Shown here: positions 30,779 to 42,448 of the stretch, piece by piece
How the letters are laid out: every line of letters starts with the position of its first letter
Position numbering within the stretch: position 1 is the first letter of the stretch
Assembly: GCF_964340395.1 (NCBI RefSeq)
Contig: NC_135561.1
Location: 20,486,740 to 20,548,739 of the forward strand
Length of the DNA: 62,000 bases
Direction: 5' to 3'
Source: Glandiceps talaboti
Taxonomy: Eukaryota > Hemichordata > Enteropneusta > Spengelidae
Notes under the pieces: generated by a model
Database searches by the model: none
The model's input: the letters and a program-made list of their open reading frames with translations, nothing else
What the model was told of the DNA's origin: nothing
Position numbers and translations under genes: made by a program

Positions 30779-33700
30779 ATGTCCGACATCATGAACAGTA
30801 ATTTGGAGTTACAGTTTCGATGCCGATCGGCGTGTAGCTCACCGAACCCTGATTCGATCGCCGCGGCAGCTGCAGAAATCGATGCTGTCGATTTGTCAAC
30901 AAAGAAACGTTCTCGATCTCCCCGCCAAACTATGGGCGGTACATTTAAATCACCCACCACAAGGATTACGCCTGATGCTAAAGCACGCCGCATTTCTAAG
31001 AATTTAGACATGCAGCCTGTTGTTGATCAGTTCGCAAAGTTCAACGTCCATCGACAAAATATCGATGACCTGCCAGGGAGAGAGAGTTCTGTGTTTGACA
31101 CACCAGAGGATACACCGGACTCTGGAAAATTTTCGGCGGCACTGCTTGGAGTGGCACCTCTTACGGTACAAAATTTGTCATACCCGACACCATGTTCGCA
31201 GCAAACAACTCCATGGACAATTGTACATAAAGACAGGAGGAGTACCGATATCCCCAAATTTACACTACACGATGATGACGTAGAAAAGGATGCCGTTACC
31301 CAGGAAACGAAAAATGATGAGAATGTGAATCAACAAGTTACCACACTTGAAGAGTATGATCAAGTGCAGAGATCTGTCGACGGTGTGGGTTGTGAAGAAA
31401 ACTGTACGACTGAAACAAAAACTGGGAGTTACTCAGAGGATTTGTTAAATTTCCATGCTGACTCAAAGAATGTGTATCATGAGCAAAAAATCAGAAACTG
31501 TGAAAGTAAATCTTACTGTGATGGAAACACAACTGACTCGAAATTGAGCAATAAAGTGAAACAAACAAACAATAACAACTCCACTGGAACAAGGATTGTT
31601 ACTAAACCCTTATCCGGGATTACTGCTACAACTTCACTTTTATCTGAAAAACTTCCTTGGAATGTATTTGAGGAAAAACTAAGGAAAATTGGTCATAAGA
31701 CAATTGGAAGGAAAATGGGACTAGATTCTGTTGATATGGTTGGTGAACTTTGTAAACTTGACCTTTCATGGCTGGTTTTCCAATATGTCACAGGTGAAGA
31801 TCTTGTAAGGTGAGACTCAATCTTGTTTTCTAAATTAAAATTTTACATTTATCTACCCGAATAAGACTGACAAAGTCTGTGTTTGAAACTAAAACATTGC
31901 AGGAGGCTAAAAAAATGTGTACAGTAAAAAGTTTATTGTAATGTACATGCAATAACAAAGATTACACATATTAATCTTTTGCAATTTGTATGTAGTTTCA
32001 AACAAGGACTTGGCAAATGTTGTTTCAGAATCATGTTGATTTTACAAGTAGGAAGCCATGATAAAATTGTTTTGTATATTCAAAATCCAAATAAACGCCC
32101 AATCCTCATCCATATGGCCACTGTAAAAAAATTGAAAAATACATTATTGCGTACATACTTCTACAACTAATGTGCACTCTAATGAAAAATAAGATTATCT
32201 TGTAGTCACTAGAAAAGATAACATGAAAATGCTGTCTGTCAGACTTAGTGATGCATCACTTATATCGGGCACATGTCACGTTGATACAGGTGACACTGAC
32301 AGTGCTATCCTAACTCACTGTTATTTTAATTTCTGATTTTCACTTGTCTTTCCAACAATGAGAAAAAATATTCACTACATCAAAAGGACACTTAGAATAG
32401 CTGAAATTGTGTTGTCTCGTTGGGACTGAAAAAATGATTTGGTTCCGATTACCTGACAGTGGCCTCACCAAGTTTTGCACGCCGACCCTAACCTTTTTGT
32501 ACATTTTCGAGAAAAAATAATAAATCGAAATCTTGCAAGAAATAGTGGATGCGGAAACTAAGATCAACTTTCTGAAGACAATATAAAACTGTTCTTCCTG
32601 AATCTAATAAAAAATATAACTACATGAACTTGAACTACCCCACATATTCTAAACTTGAGTGTAATTGGAACCACACTATTTTTGTGTTAGGCCTTTGTAC
32701 ATGGTTAGTTCTTCCAAAACTGTAGGTACGGTAATGTAGAGTGCCCTCAATGGCAAATCTTCAGTCTGATTTTTCTTTTGTTCTGTCAGACCATTTTTTC
32801 CTAATCCTAATCTGACGTTGTCTCTTTTATATTTAAAATTCACAGAATCCATTGTGTTAGCAAATCCTGGAAAGACGCAGTTGAGTGTGACCCATCGGCC
32901 AATAGGAGAAGGTTACAGTACATTGAAATACAGCAACACAGTTGGTCAAAGGTAAGATTTCAACACTCTTTTAGAATGACAGTTACAGTTACAAAGAAGA
33001 CAACTCTCGGAACTCATTATCGTAAAGCTGCACTAGCTGCAACTAGAGCATTTAGAAATAAAATGTTTTGTTGGATAAATTAGACCTGTTGTGTTTATAC
33101 AATGTAGATCCTGAACAGTACTCAATCACCTAAGAGTACACATACATGTATTTGCATAGATGTACACATGTAGTATGGTGCAATATGTCAAATCAAATTG
33201 ATTTTTGTCTCTGCACCTAAAATCAGGACCTGTAGTGAATCATTTCAACTTATTACTATATTGTACTAATAGATAAAATAGACATCAGTCCTCTTGTTGA
33301 TATATGTACAATGTCTAAATGAAATTTTAACTAGAGTACTAAAATTTGAACCAGTACACTTCAGCATAATTTGATAAGCTGAAAGATTTTGACTGCAAAC
33401 TGTCAGTCTTGTTCACACTATGGTAGAGGGCGCTATTTATGAGTATGCTCCCATAGATCTTAGGGAGAAAGTACCACCCCTCATCATCTCTGGGTTATTT
33501 GAGCAGCTCAGAATAGATCAAGATGGCCTCTTTACATATCCCCTTAAAGTATGTACATATAAAGTATATGGTAGTGAAAGCAAATTGAAGTAACCTAGAT
33601 ACCTGCTGTCATGGCAACATCAGCTTGACTACTCAAGGTGTTGTTAGCTTAGAAATGATGTTGAGTTCTTCTTTGATGGGAACACTACTAAATAGAGCTG

Positions 33701-34897
33701 TCACGTCATTACATGTATGACACACAAAAAGATAATTTCCTCTATATAATGGGAAGGCATTTGCACAATTTTCAGTGAATACATTTTTGGTTGTATGATT
33801 GAAAACATGAATGCCCCAGTTTTACAGTTAGTGTAGTTTCAAATACAGTTTGACCCCCTAGGCATGTCATAAAATTAACAATCATTTTATTTCCTGGTTG
33901 TCAGACACCATTACTAGTTCTTCTGCTCCAAGCACTACATGTATTGAGTTTTTTGTTCTATTCATTGTTGCAAACCACAGCTGTTTTACGGTACCGTTCT
34001 TAACTAGCCAGTCCCTACTGACAGCCATAAGATGCCAGAGTTTTATTTTGAAGTGTAGTGGAAGAAAATAATAGCTCTGGTTTGTGAGAATGGTTCTATT
34101 TTGACCCTCTAGCTTGAGTCGAAATGTAGAATCCCTTTAGTATTCTCACAAACTAGAGCTATTATTTTCTTCCGCTACACTTACCAGTACTCAGTAGGGA
34201 CCGGCTCGTTAAGAACGGTTCTGTAAAATGGTCGTGGTTTGCGACAATGCCCTTTAGAGATTGACAAACCATTGTATGATAGCACAAAATATGTCATTTT
34301 TTTCTCTCAATATTACAGGAAAACTGTCCAAAGAAATGTCTCTCCTCACGATTGATGACACCCTGCGATAAAGGACCATTGAATACAGTACAACCAATGG
34401 TTACCCCCTCAACGTCAGATCATACACCAACAACTTTTACTAAGACTGAACAGTATACCAAGGTAAGAATCAATGGGGTACATTTGTTACATCAAGCTGA
34501 CTTGTCTGATGGTTCTCAGTAATTTTCCTCAAGAATCAATATTAACAATCTAAAGAAAAGATCACAAACATTCAATGTTTTGAGTTTCTGTATGAGTTCA
34601 CTTGAACAAGTAGTCCAAGATTTTTTACATTTATGTTTTCCGATATTTCAGGTTGTGAAATCACTATACAGTGAAGATTCTCTCAATAAATGCCCCAGGT
34701 GTGCATCTCCTGCCAGAGTACTGCCTGCTGAAGACAGAGCACAGTGTACCAGACACAGCTGTTGTTATGACTTCTGTACCAAATGTCACTGTCAGGCCCA
34801 TGGGGTCAAGAAGTGTCCTGGATCTAGGGACAAGCAGAGGAAAGCCACAGTGACTGTTAGTAGTGCTAAAAGTAAGAAGAATCTCAGACGATTATGA
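30779..34897 (+). CDS. FBXO5: F-box only protein 5 / early mitotic inhibitor (EMI1/EMI2 family), APC/C inhibitor
   Basis: Four exons: 30779-31809, 32846-32951, 34319-34462 and 34652-34897. They join in phase with aag|gtgaga, aag|gtaaga and aag|gtaaga donors and ttcacag, ttacag and ttcag acceptors, giving 508 residues. The first in-frame ATG (30779) has A at -3; a second Met is four codons later. DSGKFS (114-119) fits the bTrCP degron DSGxxS. An F-box with VSKSWKDAV spans about 315-365 across the exon 1-2 junction. The zinc-binding region is Cys441, Cys444, Cys459, Cys464, Cys469, Cys472, His477, Cys482. The protein ends in NLRRL, the Arg-Leu tail that docks on APC/C. In the nucleus EMI1 blocks APC/C-Cdh1 or Cdc20, stabilising cyclins until mitosis. 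Human EMI1 has 447 residues. Whether it is the single ancestor of vertebrate FBXO5 and FBXO43 cannot be told here. Confidence 0.94.
31866..32128. repeat. foldback (MITE-like) element copy in FBXO5 intron 1
   Basis: Shares long stretches with the element at 36706-37070, such as GTAGGAAGCCATGATAAAAT and CTCATCCATATGG near its right end. Its left part is a diverged inverted copy of its right part (the CAAAGTCTGTGTTTGAAACT side). It belongs to a dispersed foldback family. Confidence 0.7.
32526..32610 (+). repeat. interspersed repeat, copy 1 of 3
   Basis: Contains GTGGATGCGGAAACTAAGAT followed by AAAACTGTTCTTCC. The same family occurs at 53034-53163 in the same orientation and at about 57345-57470 inverted. 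It lies within FBXO5 intron 1. It is too short to classify. Confidence 0.6.
33963..34249. repeat. 287-bp foldback element in FBXO5 intron 2
   Basis: The terminal inverted repeats begin CATTGTTGCAAACCAC (33963) and end GTGGTTTGCGACAATG (34249). Inner arms also pair: a GAAGAAAATAATAGCTCT block near 34064 matches its reverse complement near 34160. Nearly the whole element folds back on itself. The flanks show no clear target-site duplication. It has no coding capacity, so it is MITE-like. Confidence 0.8.
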
Positions 34898-36705
34898 AAA
34901 CATATCATTGAGTGATATCAATGGTCATCAGACTCATGGTCACATACAGATCTGGATTAGAGAGAAGCAGGCAACTATTCAGTTGATGTGATCAAAATTT
35001 CTTTGAAATCTCGGACTGCTTACAGTAACTACAGAAATGTAGGAGAAATTTTGACGAGGAAGTATGCTTTGCATGATAGCTGTAACTTTGAGTTGCACTT
35101 TGCATGATAGCTGTAACGTTGAGTTGCACTTTGCATGCTAGCTGTAACTTTGAGTTGCACTTTGCATGATAGCTGTAACTTTGAGTTGCACTTTGCATGG
35201 TAGCAGTAACTTTGAGTTGCACTTTGCATGATAGCTGTAACTTTGAGTTGCAATTTGCAGATTGCTGTAACTTTGAGTTGCAATTTGCATGATAGCTGTA
35301 ACTTTGAGTTGCACTTTACATGATAGCTGTAACTTTGAGTTGCACTTTGCATGACTGGTGTCACTTTGAGTTGTGCTTTGCACCACTGGTGTAACTCTGA
35401 GCTGAATAGATGTTTACTGTCATCTCATTAAGCATGTACCCTTGTAGGGTTGTTGTAAGAGGATATGTAACAGTAGCACTGTGATATATTTCACAACAGA
35501 AAGTGCAGTGCTGTAATATACCTTATTTCACAGCTAGTGATGGAGCACTGCCATTTCATGACTTGGAGTGTAGTTTTCAATATCATATTTCATTTGACAC
35601 TGTCTAGTTTGGAAATAGACTGTCTACTTTGGAAATTCTATTGCCTGCTGACAGGCATTTCAAAACTGCTTGAATAACATAAGAATGGAAAGTAGTATGT
35701 ACAGATCTCATGTACTGTAGGACATAGGAAGGTGGAGGGGTACAAAGAAGTAGATACATTTGGAGGGGAACTTCCGAAGGGGAGAGAGTTTTTTATATGT
35801 AGATGGATAGTATACATTATAGGGCTGGGGTAAGGGGTGGGCACTGTGCATTATACATACCAGGGCATTGGGAAGGAGAGGAGAGGAATATTAAAAAAAT
35901 ATTTGGGTACTGGATGGGGGGGGGGGGATACTATATATGCAGGGACATTGTGAGGGGGTTGGAAAGGAGTACACCATCACCCTTTTCAGATTATCTCCAT
36001 CATAAGGTGTCTCTGGATGTATGACAAATTATACACAGAATGTAGATAGTATTTTTGATATAGGCATTGTTTAAGAAAATTAGAACTGTTTTAGTTTTTG
36101 ATATACACAGAATATTTTGAAAAAAGAGATATTTTTTACAGCAAAAATCAAGAAAGATACTTAATTAATGTTAATTGAAAATATAGCTATAATTGACCAA
36201 AGTACTGGTTTATAGAAGCATCTTCTGGGAGTATTTCTTAATTCTAAACTTTGTAAATACTGGATTACAATTCTTATAAAATCTGGCCAGTACATGTACA
36301 TCTTTTATTACAAATGCAGGTTGAAATATATGAACAGTACTTTCCTTTGATCCACATATGAAAACCTTTCGTAGTCTTAAAACTTTGATACTTTTGTAAT
36401 TTAAAAATTGTTGTGTAAATAATATTGTCTGTGTTACTGTTTATGTGTTTTGTAATTTTTCATACTTTTATACCCTGTCACCTTTTCTTGATAATATTTT
36501 ATACTTTAACTGTCATTTTATACATCTCTCTGTCTTCTACAGAGTCACACATACACTGCCTCTGTAGAACTAGATATTTTGTAATAACAATTTTTGGAAT
36601 CTTGCATTTAGAGTGATTAGTTTAGTGAATGTGGATTTAAAAGTATTGTCATGTCTAGAAATAAATAAATTGTACTTTAAGGTCAAGATAATCATGAAAT
36701 GTTAC
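34898..36705. other. FBXO5 3' flank / 3' UTR and intergenic DNA
   Basis: Begins after the FBXO5 stop. It contains a 31-bp tandem repeat (35069-35395), a G homopolymer near 35918-35927 and purine-rich DNA. AATAAA signals at about 36658-36666 are candidate 3' ends if the UTR is long. No other gene recognised. Confidence 0.5.
35069..35395. repeat. 31-bp tandem repeat downstream of the FBXO5 stop
   Basis: About ten copies of a 31-bp unit containing TTTGCATGATAGCTGTAACT then TTGAGTTGCAC, starting about 170 bases after the FBXO5 stop codon. Copies differ by single bases, and one is shortened (TTTGCAGATTGCTG). It probably lies in the 3' UTR. The minus-strand frames through it are repeat artefacts. 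Confidence 0.92.
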
Positions 36706-37070
36706 TTAAAGTGGACATATGGATGAGGATTGGGTATTTATTTTGGATTTTTAATTTATAAAACAATTTTATCATGGCTTCCTACTTGACAAATCAATGT
36801 GAAACAACATATGCCAAGTCTGTTTGTAATTCAATACATTGCAAAAGATTAATAAATGTGTAAAACGTTTGTTTTTGTATGTACAATAACAAACTTTTTA
36901 CACATTTTTAAAATATCTTTTTTCAATGTATTGAGTTACAAATTGAAATTCAAACTTGGCATATGTTGTTTCACATTCATTTGTCAAGTAGGAAGCCATG
37001 ATAAAATTGTTTTATAAATTAAAAATTCAAAATAAATACCAAATCTTCTTTATCCATATGACAACTTTAA
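36706..37070. repeat. 365-bp long-inverted-repeat (MITE-like) element
   Basis: Both ends carry TTAA followed inwards by a CATATGGAT motif. The outer ~130 bases on each side are inverted copies: the left arm reads TATTTATTTTGG...ATCATGGCTTCCTACTTGAC, and the right arm reads the complement at 36985-37060. The spacer is short. Related copies lie at 31866-32128 and, more diverged, near 59210-59390. The TTAA ends recall piggyBac-type targets, but the family is not proven. Confidence 0.8.
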
Positions 37071-38090
37071 ACGATTTATTGTAACTATGTACACTCTTTT
37101 CCTGTTGGTGAAAAAGCAGTCAAAACATCAAAAATAATGTAGCCCCATAACAAGAATTGGTAGTCTGTGGTCAGAGGACTTCTGTTAATTTCTGGCCCTG
37201 ATATAAATGTGTAGCAGTGTACATTAATAATAAACATTGTATACATCATCTCCTAGCAACAGGGAAGGCAGAGTACAATCTCTGAATCAGGGCAATGATT
37301 TTCTCTCCCCATGTCCAGATCATAAATATGACAACCCTGATTGCAATAAACCAAATTAAAATAGGAGTAGTGAACTCCACTATAAACGGACGCAAGCTGA
37401 GTTTATATGAATTTAGGTGAATTCTTACTACATAAAAGGTATTTACTGTATTCTATGTACTGAAGCATACTTAACCGTCACTTGCAATTGACTGAATTTA
37501 AAACTAGTATTACCATAAGATATAACTTGTAAACCATTTGATGATGTAATTTTTTATAATATACTTACAAAATGTTGAGGAAATCTATATTATGCAATCA
37601 ATTCTTCTAAGAATGTCAGAAGACAATTGCATCGTCATAGAAAGTTTACATCAACATTAACATTATACTAAAATAGTTGAATCCAAGTTTTATGTCAGTA
37701 TTTTCACTTGAGTAAAAGTTTTATAAACTCAGCTTGTATCACTTTAAAGTGCAGAGTAGACTACTTTCAATGTCAAATTTGTCTTTTTTAACCATAAGCT
37801 TGACTATTCTAATCTCTCTTATCTCAGCACTGCCATGACATTTACTCACTTTTGTAGAGTAATTCTGAAATGTTGATTTTCATTTGTAAATATTGGAAAT
37901 GTACAGACAAATAAAACAAATCAGATTTTTAAAGCGAAATGTTTGATAAATTAATTTGAATTTTTTCAACATTTACATCTACACACGTGTCAAGAAATCT
38001 TTTATAAAAAATATGATATGGCATGTACATAGTGTAGATTGAAAGATTCACTGTTGTGTACACTGCCTTATTATTTGGTGGTATAGTAGA
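37071..38090. other. AT-rich region with no recognisable feature
   Basis: About 1 kb between the foldback element and the large minisatellite. I see no exons, hairpins or long repeats. Confidence 0.5.
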
Positions 38091-38094
38091 GTGA

Positions 38095-41000
38095 TGGTCA
38101 CACCAGAGTGGGTTATACTTGTATACCTGTACACCAGAGTGGGTTATACTTGTATACCCGTACACCAGAGTGGGTTACACTTTTATACCTGTACACCAGA
38201 GTGGGTTACACTTTTATACCTGTACACCAGAGTGGGTTATACTTCTATACCTGTACACCAGAGTGGGTTACACTTTTATACCCGTACACCAGAGTGGGTT
38301 ACACTTTTATACCTGTACACCAGAGTGGGTTATACTTCTATACCTGTACACCAGAGTGGGTTACACTTGTATACCCGTACACCAGAGTGGGTTACACTTT
38401 TATACCTGTACACCAGAGTGGGTTATACTTCTATACCTGTACACCAGAGTGGGTTACACTTTTATACCCGTACACCAGAGTGGGTTATACTTCTATACCC
38501 GTACACCAGAGTGGGTTATACTTCTATACCCTTACACCAGAGTGGGTTATACTTCTATACCCGTACACCAGAGTGGGTTACACTTTTATACCCGTACACC
38601 AGAGTGGGTTACACTTTTATACCCGTACACCAGAGTGGGTTATACTTGTATACCTGTACACCAGAGTGGGTTATACTTCTATACCTGTACACCAGAGTGG
38701 GTTATACTTCTATACCCGTACACCAGAGTGGGTTATACTTCTATACCCGTACACCAGAGTGGGTTATACTTCTATACCCGTACACCAGAGTGGGTTATAC
38801 TTCTATACCCATACACCAGAGTGGGTTATACTTGTATACCTGTACACCAGAGTGGGTTATACTTCTATACCTGTACACCAGAGTGGGTTATACTTCTATA
38901 CCCGTACACCAGAGTGGGTTATACTTCTATACCCGTACACCAGAGTGGGTTATACTTCTATACCCATACACCAGAGTGGGTTATACTTCTATACCTGTAC
39001 ACCAGAGTGGGTTATACTTCTATACCCGTACACCAGAGTGGGTTATACTTCTATACCCGTACACCAGAGTGGGTTATACTTGTATACCTGTACACCAGAG
39101 TGGGTTATACTTCTATACCTGTACACCAGAGTGGGTTATACTTCTATACCTGTACACCAGAGTGGGTTACACTTTTATACCCGTACATCAGAGTGGGTTA
39201 TACTTGTATACCTGTACACCAGAGTGGGTTATACTTGTATACCTGTACACCAGAGTGGGTTATACTTCTATACCTGTACACCAGAGTGGGTTACACTTTT
39301 ATACCCGTACACCAGAGTGGGTTACACTTTTATACCCGTACACCAGAGTGGGTTATACTTGTATACCTGTACACCAGAGTGGGTTATACTTCTATACCTG
39401 TATACCAGAGTGGGTTACACTTTTATACCCGTACACCAGAGTGGGTTATACTTGTATACCTGTACACCAGAGTGGGTTATACTTCTATACCCGTACACCA
39501 TAGTGGGTTATACTTCTATACCTGTACACCAGAGTGGGTTATACTTCTATACCCGTACACCAGAGTGGGTTACACTTTTATACCCGTACACCAGAGTGGG
39601 TTACACTTCTATACCCGTACACCAGAGTGGGTTACACTTTTATACCCGTACACCAGAGTGGGTTATACTTCTATACCCGTACACCAGAGTGGGTTATACT
39701 TCTATACCCTTACACCAGAGTGGGTTATACTTCTATACCCGTACACCAGAGTGGGTTACACTTTTATACCCGTACACCAGAGTGGGTTACACTTTTATAC
39801 CCGTACACCAGAGTGGGTTATACTTGTACACCTGTACACCAGAGTGGGTTATACTTCTATACCCGTACACCAGAGTGGGTTATACTTCTATACCCGTTCA
39901 CCAGAGTGGGTTATACTTCTATACCCGTACACCAGAGTGGGTTATACTTGTATACCTGTACAGCAGAGTGGGTTATACTTCTATACCCGTACACCATAGT
40001 GGGTTATACTTCTATACCTGTACACCAGAGTGGGTTATACTTCTATACCTGTACACCAGAGTGGGTTATACTTCTATACCCGTACACCAGAGTGGGTTAT
40101 ACTTCTATACCCGTACACCAGAGTGGGTTATACTTCTATACCCATACACCAGAGTGGGTTATACTTCTATACCTGTACACCAGAGTGGGTTATACTTCTA
40201 TACCCGTACACCAGAGTGGGTTATACTTCTATACCCGTACACCAGAGTGGGTTACACTTTTATACCCTTACACCAGAGTGGGTTATACTTGTATACCTGT
40301 ACACCAGAGTGGGTTACACTTTTATACCCGTACACCAGAGTGGGTTATACTTGTATACCTGTACACCAGAGTGGCTTACACTTTTATACCCGTACACCAG
40401 AGTGGGTTACACTTTTATACCCGTACACAAGAGTGAGTTATACTTCTATACCCGTACATCAGAGTGGGTTACACTTCTATACCCTTACACCAGAGTGGGT
40501 TACACGTCTATACCTGTACACCAGAGTGGGTTATACTTGTATACCCGTACACCAGAGTGGGTTATACTTTTATACCCGTACACAAGAGTGGGTTACACTT
40601 TTATACCCGTACACCAGAGTGGGTTACACTTCTATACCCGTACACCAGAGTGGGTTACACTTCTATACCCGTACACCAGAGCGGGTTACACTTTTATACC
40701 CGTACACCAGAGTGGGTTACACTTCTATACCCGTACACCAGAGTGGGTTACATTTCTATACCTGTACACCAGAGTGGGTTATACTTCTATACCCATACAC
40801 CAGAGTGGGTTACACTTCTATACCTGTACACCAGAGTGGGTTATACTTCTATACCCATACACCAGAGTGGGTTACACTTCTATACCTGTACACCAGAGTG
40901 GGTTACACTTTTATACCCGTACACAAGAGTGGGTTACAGTTCTATACCCGTACACTAGAGTGGGTTACACTTTTATACCCGTACACAAGAGTGGGTTACA

Positions 41001-42048
41001 GTTCTATACCCGTACACCAGAGTGGGTTACACTTTTATACCCGTACACAAGAGTGGGGTATACTTCTATACCCGTACACCAGAGTGGGTTACACTTCTAT
41101 ACCCTTACACCAGAGTGGGTTACACGTCTATACCTGTACACCAGAGTGGGTTACAGTTCTATACATGTACACCAGAGTGGGTTATACTTTTATATCCGTA
41201 CACCAGAGTGGGTTACAGTTCTATACCTGTACACCAGAGTGGGTTACACTTCTATACCTGTACACCAGAGTGGGTTATACTTTTATACCCGTACACCAGA
41301 GTGGGTTACACTTTTATACCCGTACACCAGAGTGGGTTACACTTATATACCCGTACACCAGAGTGGGTTACACTTCTATACCCGTACACCAGAGCGGGTT
41401 ACACTTTTATACCCGTACACCAGAGTGGGTTACACTTCTATACCCGTACACCAGAGTGGGTTACATTTCTATACCTGTACACCAGAGTGGGTTATACTTC
41501 TATACCCATACACCAGAGTGGGTTACACTTCTATACGTACCTGTACACCAGGGTGGGTTATACTTCTATACCCATACACCAGAGTGAGTTACACTTCTAT
41601 ACCTGTACACCAGAGTGGGTTACACTTTTATACCCGTACACAAGAGTGGGTTACAGTTCTATACCCGTACACTAGAGTGGGTTACACTTTTATACCCGTA
41701 CACCAGAGTGGGTTATACTTCTATACCTGTACACCAGAGTGGGTTACAGTTCTATACCCGTATACCAGAGTGGGTTATACTTCTATACCCATACACCAGA
41801 GTGGGTTACACTTCTATACCCGTACACCAGAGCGGGTTACACTTTTATACCCGTACACAAGAGTGGGTTACAGTTATATACCCGTATACCAGAGTGGGTT
41901 ACACTTTTATACCCGTACACCAGAGTGGGTTACACTTCTATACCCATACACTAGAGTGGGTTACACTTCTATACCCGTACACCAGAGTGGTTTACACTTC
42001 TATACCCGTACACCAGAGTGGGTTTCACTTTTATACCCGTACACCAGA
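38095..42048. repeat. giant 31-bp minisatellite (about 127 copies) with higher-order structure
   Basis: The unit is 31 bp, containing CACCAGAGTGGGTTATACTT then a CTATACCCGTA-type end. Variants cluster at a few sites (TTATACTTCT, TTACACTTTT or TTATACTTGT; CCCGT, CCTGT, CCCTT or CCCAT). The register is strict. The rare CCCTT variant at 38532 recurs 1178 bp (38 units) later at 39710 with about 200 bp of nearly identical context. A GAGCGGG variant at 40682 recurs 713 bp (23 units) later. The unit has no stop in any forward frame, and 31 is not a multiple of 3, so all three plus frames stay open for hundreds of codons (longest 1159 aa). The minus strand is full of stops. One four-base insertion near 41535 shifts the frame without harm, arguing against coding. 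Confidence 0.96.
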
Positions 42049-42448
42049 GTAAGTTGGCTGTTTTGTCCTGTTTGGGATATTTGAATGCTTCGTTTGAGAT
42101 TTTTGTTGGAATGATGCAGCCATGGCTTCAGCAAAACACTCGACAAGGTACTGACTAACAATAAAGGGGGGGGGGGGGGTACATCCCTCCACAAGGTCCC
42201 AAGGAGAACTCTAGTGTGTTAGGAAGTGATATGAACACAGGAGTGTAAATGACAATAAATGTTTGAGTCTAACATTACTTGATGAAAATGTTATTTCAAG
42301 TGTAATAAAGATGAAACATGTTAAAATCTTACAGTATAAGTGCTAGGCATATTGGAGCGGTACCGGAAAATTGACTGTACCAAAAACATTATGGCATACC
42401 TGAGTTCTCCCCTTGACTGTACTCTTTATAGTAGTGATCGTACTCACG
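42049..42448. other. spacer between minisatellite and duplicated block
   Basis: About 400 bases without exons. It contains a G homopolymer at about 42167-42178. Confidence 0.5.

Noticed and set aside
38091-42084. Very long plus-strand frames (up to 1159 codons) of Tyr/Val/Pro-rich repeats
   Set aside because: They arise from a stop-free 31-bp unit; all three frames are open at once, and a four-base insertion is tolerated, so there is no sign of coding constraint.
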